Part shown: piece after piece, positions 53,831 to 55,805 of the stretch
Numbering within the stretch: position 1 is the first letter of the stretch
Layout: the number at the start of each line of letters is the position of its first letter
Source of the DNA: Streptomyces catenulae
GTDB lineage: Bacteria > Actinomycetota > Actinomycetes > Streptomycetales > Streptomycetaceae
Length of the DNA stretch: 55,805 bases
Assembly: GCF_000718015.1 (NCBI RefSeq)
Contig: NZ_JODY01000038.1
Span: 1 to 55,805, forward strand
Reading direction: 5' to 3'
The notes under the pieces: generated by a model
The model's input: the letters and a program-made list of their open reading frames with translations, nothing else
The model's database searches: none
What the model was told of the DNA's origin: nothing
Program-made: the position numbers and the translations under genes

Positions 53831-55516
53831 TTGAGTCATCCGCATCCCGAACTCGGCCGTCCCCCGAAGCTCCCCAAGGGCGGTCTGCGGGTCACACCCC
53901 TCGGCGGTCTGGGAGAGATCGGCCGCAACATGACGGTCTTCGAGTACGGAGGCCGGCTGCTGATCGTCGACTGCGGAGTGCTCTTCCCCGAGGAGGAGCA
54001 GCCCGGAATCGACCTGATCCTGCCGGACTTCACGTCCATCAGGGACCGGCTCGACGACATCGACGGCATCGTGCTCACGCACGGCCACGAGGACCACATC
54101 GGCGGCGTCCCCTACCTCCTGCGGGAGAAGCCGGACATCCCGCTGATCGGCTCCAAGCTGACCCTCGCGCTCATCGAGGCGAAGCTCCAGGAGCACCGCA
54201 TCCGTCCGTACACCCTGGAGGTCAAGGAAGGCCACCGGGAGCGGATCGGCGCGTTCGACTGCGAGTTCGTCGCCGTCAACCACTCCATCCCGGACGCCCT
54301 CGCGGTCGCCATCCGCACCCCCGCGGGCATGGTGGTGCACACCGGCGACTTCAAGATGGACCAGCTGCCGCTGGACCGTCGGCTGACCGACCTCCCGGCG
54401 TTCGCCCGGCTCGGCGAGGAGGGCATCGACCTGCTCCTCACCGACTCGACCAACGCCGAGGTCCCCGGCTTCGTGCCGCCGGAGCGGGACATCTCCAACG
54501 TCCTGCGCACGGTCTTCGCCAATGCGCAGAAGCGCATCATCGTGGCGAGCTTCGCCAGCCACGTCCACCGCATCCAGCAGATCCTCGACGCCGCCCACGA
54601 GTACGGCCGCCGGGTCGCCTTCGTCGGCCGCTCGATGGTCCGCAACATGGGCATCGCCCGTGAGCTGGGCTACCTCAAGGTCCCCGCGGGCCTGGTCGTG
54701 GACGTCAAGACGCTCGACGACCTGCCGGACGACGAGGTCGTGCTGGTCTGCACCGGCTCCCAGGGCGAGCCGATGGCGGCGCTGTCCCGGATGGCCAACC
54801 GCGACCACCAGATCCGGATCGTCCCCGGCGACACCGTGATCCTCGCGTCGTCCCTCATCCCGGGCAACGAGAACGCGGTCTACCGCGTGATCAACGGCCT
54901 GACCCGCTGGGGCGCCGACGTCGTCCACAAGGGCAACGCCAAGGTCCATGTCTCGGGCCACGCCTCGGCCGGCGAGCTGCTGTACTTCTACAACATCTGC
55001 AAGCCGAAGAACCTCATGCCGGTGCACGGCGAATGGCGCCATCTGCGCGCCAACGCCGAGCTGGGCGCGCTGACCGGCGTACCCAAGGACCGGATCGTGA
55101 TCGCCGAGGACGGCGTCGTGGTCGACCTGGTCAACGGCGTCGCGAAGATCGTCGGCAAGGTCCAGGCGGGCTACGTGTACGTCGACGGCCTCTCGGTCGG
55201 CGATGTCACCGAGACCCACCTCAAGGACCGCCGCATCCTCGGCGACGAGGGCATCATCTCGGTCTTCGTGGTCGTGGACAGCAGCACCGGCAAGATCGTC
55301 GGCGGCCCGCACCTCCAGGCCCGTGGCTCCGGCATCGACGACTCGGCGTTCTCCTCGGTCATCCCGAAGATCGACGAGGCCCTGGCCAGGTCGGCCCAGG
55401 ACGGCGTCGTGGAGCCGCACCAGCTCCAGCAGCTGATCCGCCGCACGATCGGCAAGTGGGTGTCGGACAACTACCGTCGCCGCCCGATGATCCTTCCCGT
55501 GGTCGTCGAGGTCTGA
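53831..55516 (+). CDS. rnj: Ribonuclease J
   Basis: Metallo-beta-lactamase/beta-CASP ribonuclease with 5'-3' exo- and endonuclease activity in mRNA decay and rRNA maturation. 561 aa, equal to the length I recall for S. coelicolor RNase J. The zinc motif HGHEDH is at residues 84-89, followed by VHTGDFKMD, the beta-CASP region (LLLTDSTNAEVPGF, GRSMVRNM) and the VSGHASAGEL motif. Start is a rare TTG at 53831 with GAGGAGA 5 nt upstream; the open frame from 53765 adds 22 basic residues not typical of the family. Confidence 0.95.
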   Translation: MSHPHPELGRPPKLPKGGLRVTPLGGLGEIGRNMTVFEYGGRLLIVDCGVLFPEEEQPGIDLILPDFTSIRDRLDDIDGIVLTHGHEDHIGGVPYLLREKPDIPLIGSKLTLALIEAKLQEHRIRPYTLEVKEGHRERIGAFDCEFVAVNHSIPDALAVAIRTPAGMVVHTGDFKMDQLPLDRRLTDLPAFARLGEEGIDLLLTDSTNAEVPGFVPPERDISNVLRTVFANAQKRIIVASFASHVHRIQQILDAAHEYGRRVAFVGRSMVRNMGIARELGYLKVPAGLVVDVKTLDDLPDDEVVLVCTGSQGEPMAALSRMANRDHQIRIVPGDTVILASSLIPGNENAVYRVINGLTRWGADVVHKGNAKVHVSGHASAGELLYFYNICKPKNLMPVHGEWRHLRANAELGALTGVPKDRIVIAEDGVVVDLVNGVAKIVGKVQAGYVYVDGLSVGDVTETHLKDRRILGDEGIISVFVVVDSSTGKIVGGPHLQARGSGIDDSAFSSVIPKIDEALARSAQDGVVEPHQLQQLIRRTIGKWVSDNYRRRPMILPVVVEV

Positions 55517-55545
55517 CAGGTACGGCCGCCGACAGGCACGCCCGA

Positions 55546-55585
55546 GGAGCGGGGCGCCCGGATTTGCATCCGGGCGCCCCGCTCC
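55546..55585 (+). terminator. Terminator of RNase J
   Basis: Perfect 18-bp stem (55546-55563 with 55568-55585), ttgc loop, followed by agtaggttt. Confidence 0.85.
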
Positions 55586-55649
55586 AGTAGGTTTACGGCT
55601 CCGCCTGAACGGGAAGCACCGCACGCCTGTGCGTACGGGAGCCCTCGTG

Positions 55650-55805
55650 ATTCCGGCGGAATTCCGGCCCAGAGAAATCTGATAAAGTCGGAATACGCCG
55701 AAAGGTAAACCCCTCCGACGGGTAATCGGAAACGAATTCGGACCGGAAACGGCGAGAAACGGATCTGATAGAGTCGGAAAGGCCGGAAAGCGAAAGCAAG
55801 AAGGC
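55650..55805 (+). promoter_or_regulatory. Probable ribosomal RNA operon promoter/leader (incomplete)
   Basis: AT-richer, purine-rich sequence with two near-identical 17-nt copies of ATCTGATARAGTCGGAA at 55677-55693 and 55763-55779. Their TAAAGT (55683-55688) and TAGAGT (55769-55774) look like tandem -10 boxes 86 nt apart. The GGAAA-rich style matches Streptomyces rrn leaders I remember. No -35 is clear. The window ends before any rRNA gene. Confidence 0.65.

Overview
The window reads as a block of Streptomyces (Actinomycetota, very high GC) chromosome. Evidence: the GC-rich, GC3-saturated coding style, many GTG (and one TTG) starts, several TANNNT-type -10 boxes only 6-8 nt before a start codon, and a gene order I recognise as the conserved Streptomyces core (S. 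coelicolor dxr to RNase J). I see no transposase, integrase, CRISPR array or tRNA gene.

Layout. (1) 0-10.6 kb: MEP isoprenoid genes dxr and ispG flanking a site-2 protease, two GNAT acetyltransferases and proS; then, on the minus strand, an aminoglycoside-phosphotransferase-like protein that has lost its catalytic residues, a ferritin-like DUF4439 protein and a lipoprotein. (2) 10.8-19.3 kb: the transcription/translation string rimP-nusA-ylxR-infB-ylxP-rbfA-truB-ribF. (3) 19.6-45.0 kb: an ESX (type VII) secretion locus with eccE, eccB, eccC and eccD, the WXG100 pair esxB/esxA, two mycosins, a MinD/ParA-like ATPase with a huge Gln/Pro-rich N-terminus, and accessory proteins, several of them WXG100-like with a C-terminal YxxxD/E export motif. 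No EccA is present. (4) 45.1-55.5 kb: rpsO-pnp-M16 protease-dapB, a few small membrane proteins, thyX, dapA and RNase J. The last ~130 bases look like the leader of a ribosomal RNA operon whose 16S gene would lie just beyond the window.

How it fits together: regions 2 and 4 together resemble the ribF-rpsO-pnp-dapB-thyX-dapA-rnj order of mycobacteria, with the 25-kb ESX locus sitting between ribF and rpsO. EccB/C/D/E would form the membrane pore, EccC the motor, the mycosins the surface proteases, and the WXG100-like proteins the exported cargo. PNPase and RNase J are two main RNA-decay enzymes; DapA/DapB feed lysine and cell-wall diaminopimelate.

The most unusual features are: a dense family of short intergenic repeats built on GCCCC(A/G)TGCG, including a 50-bp-period tandem array, in the 5-19 kb part; the apparent pseudokinase; the accessory half of the ESX locus (an orphan CpnT-like N-terminal domain, an NTPase-like protein with a broken Walker A, a second mycosin with atypical codon use); and several inverted repeats in divergent promoter regions.
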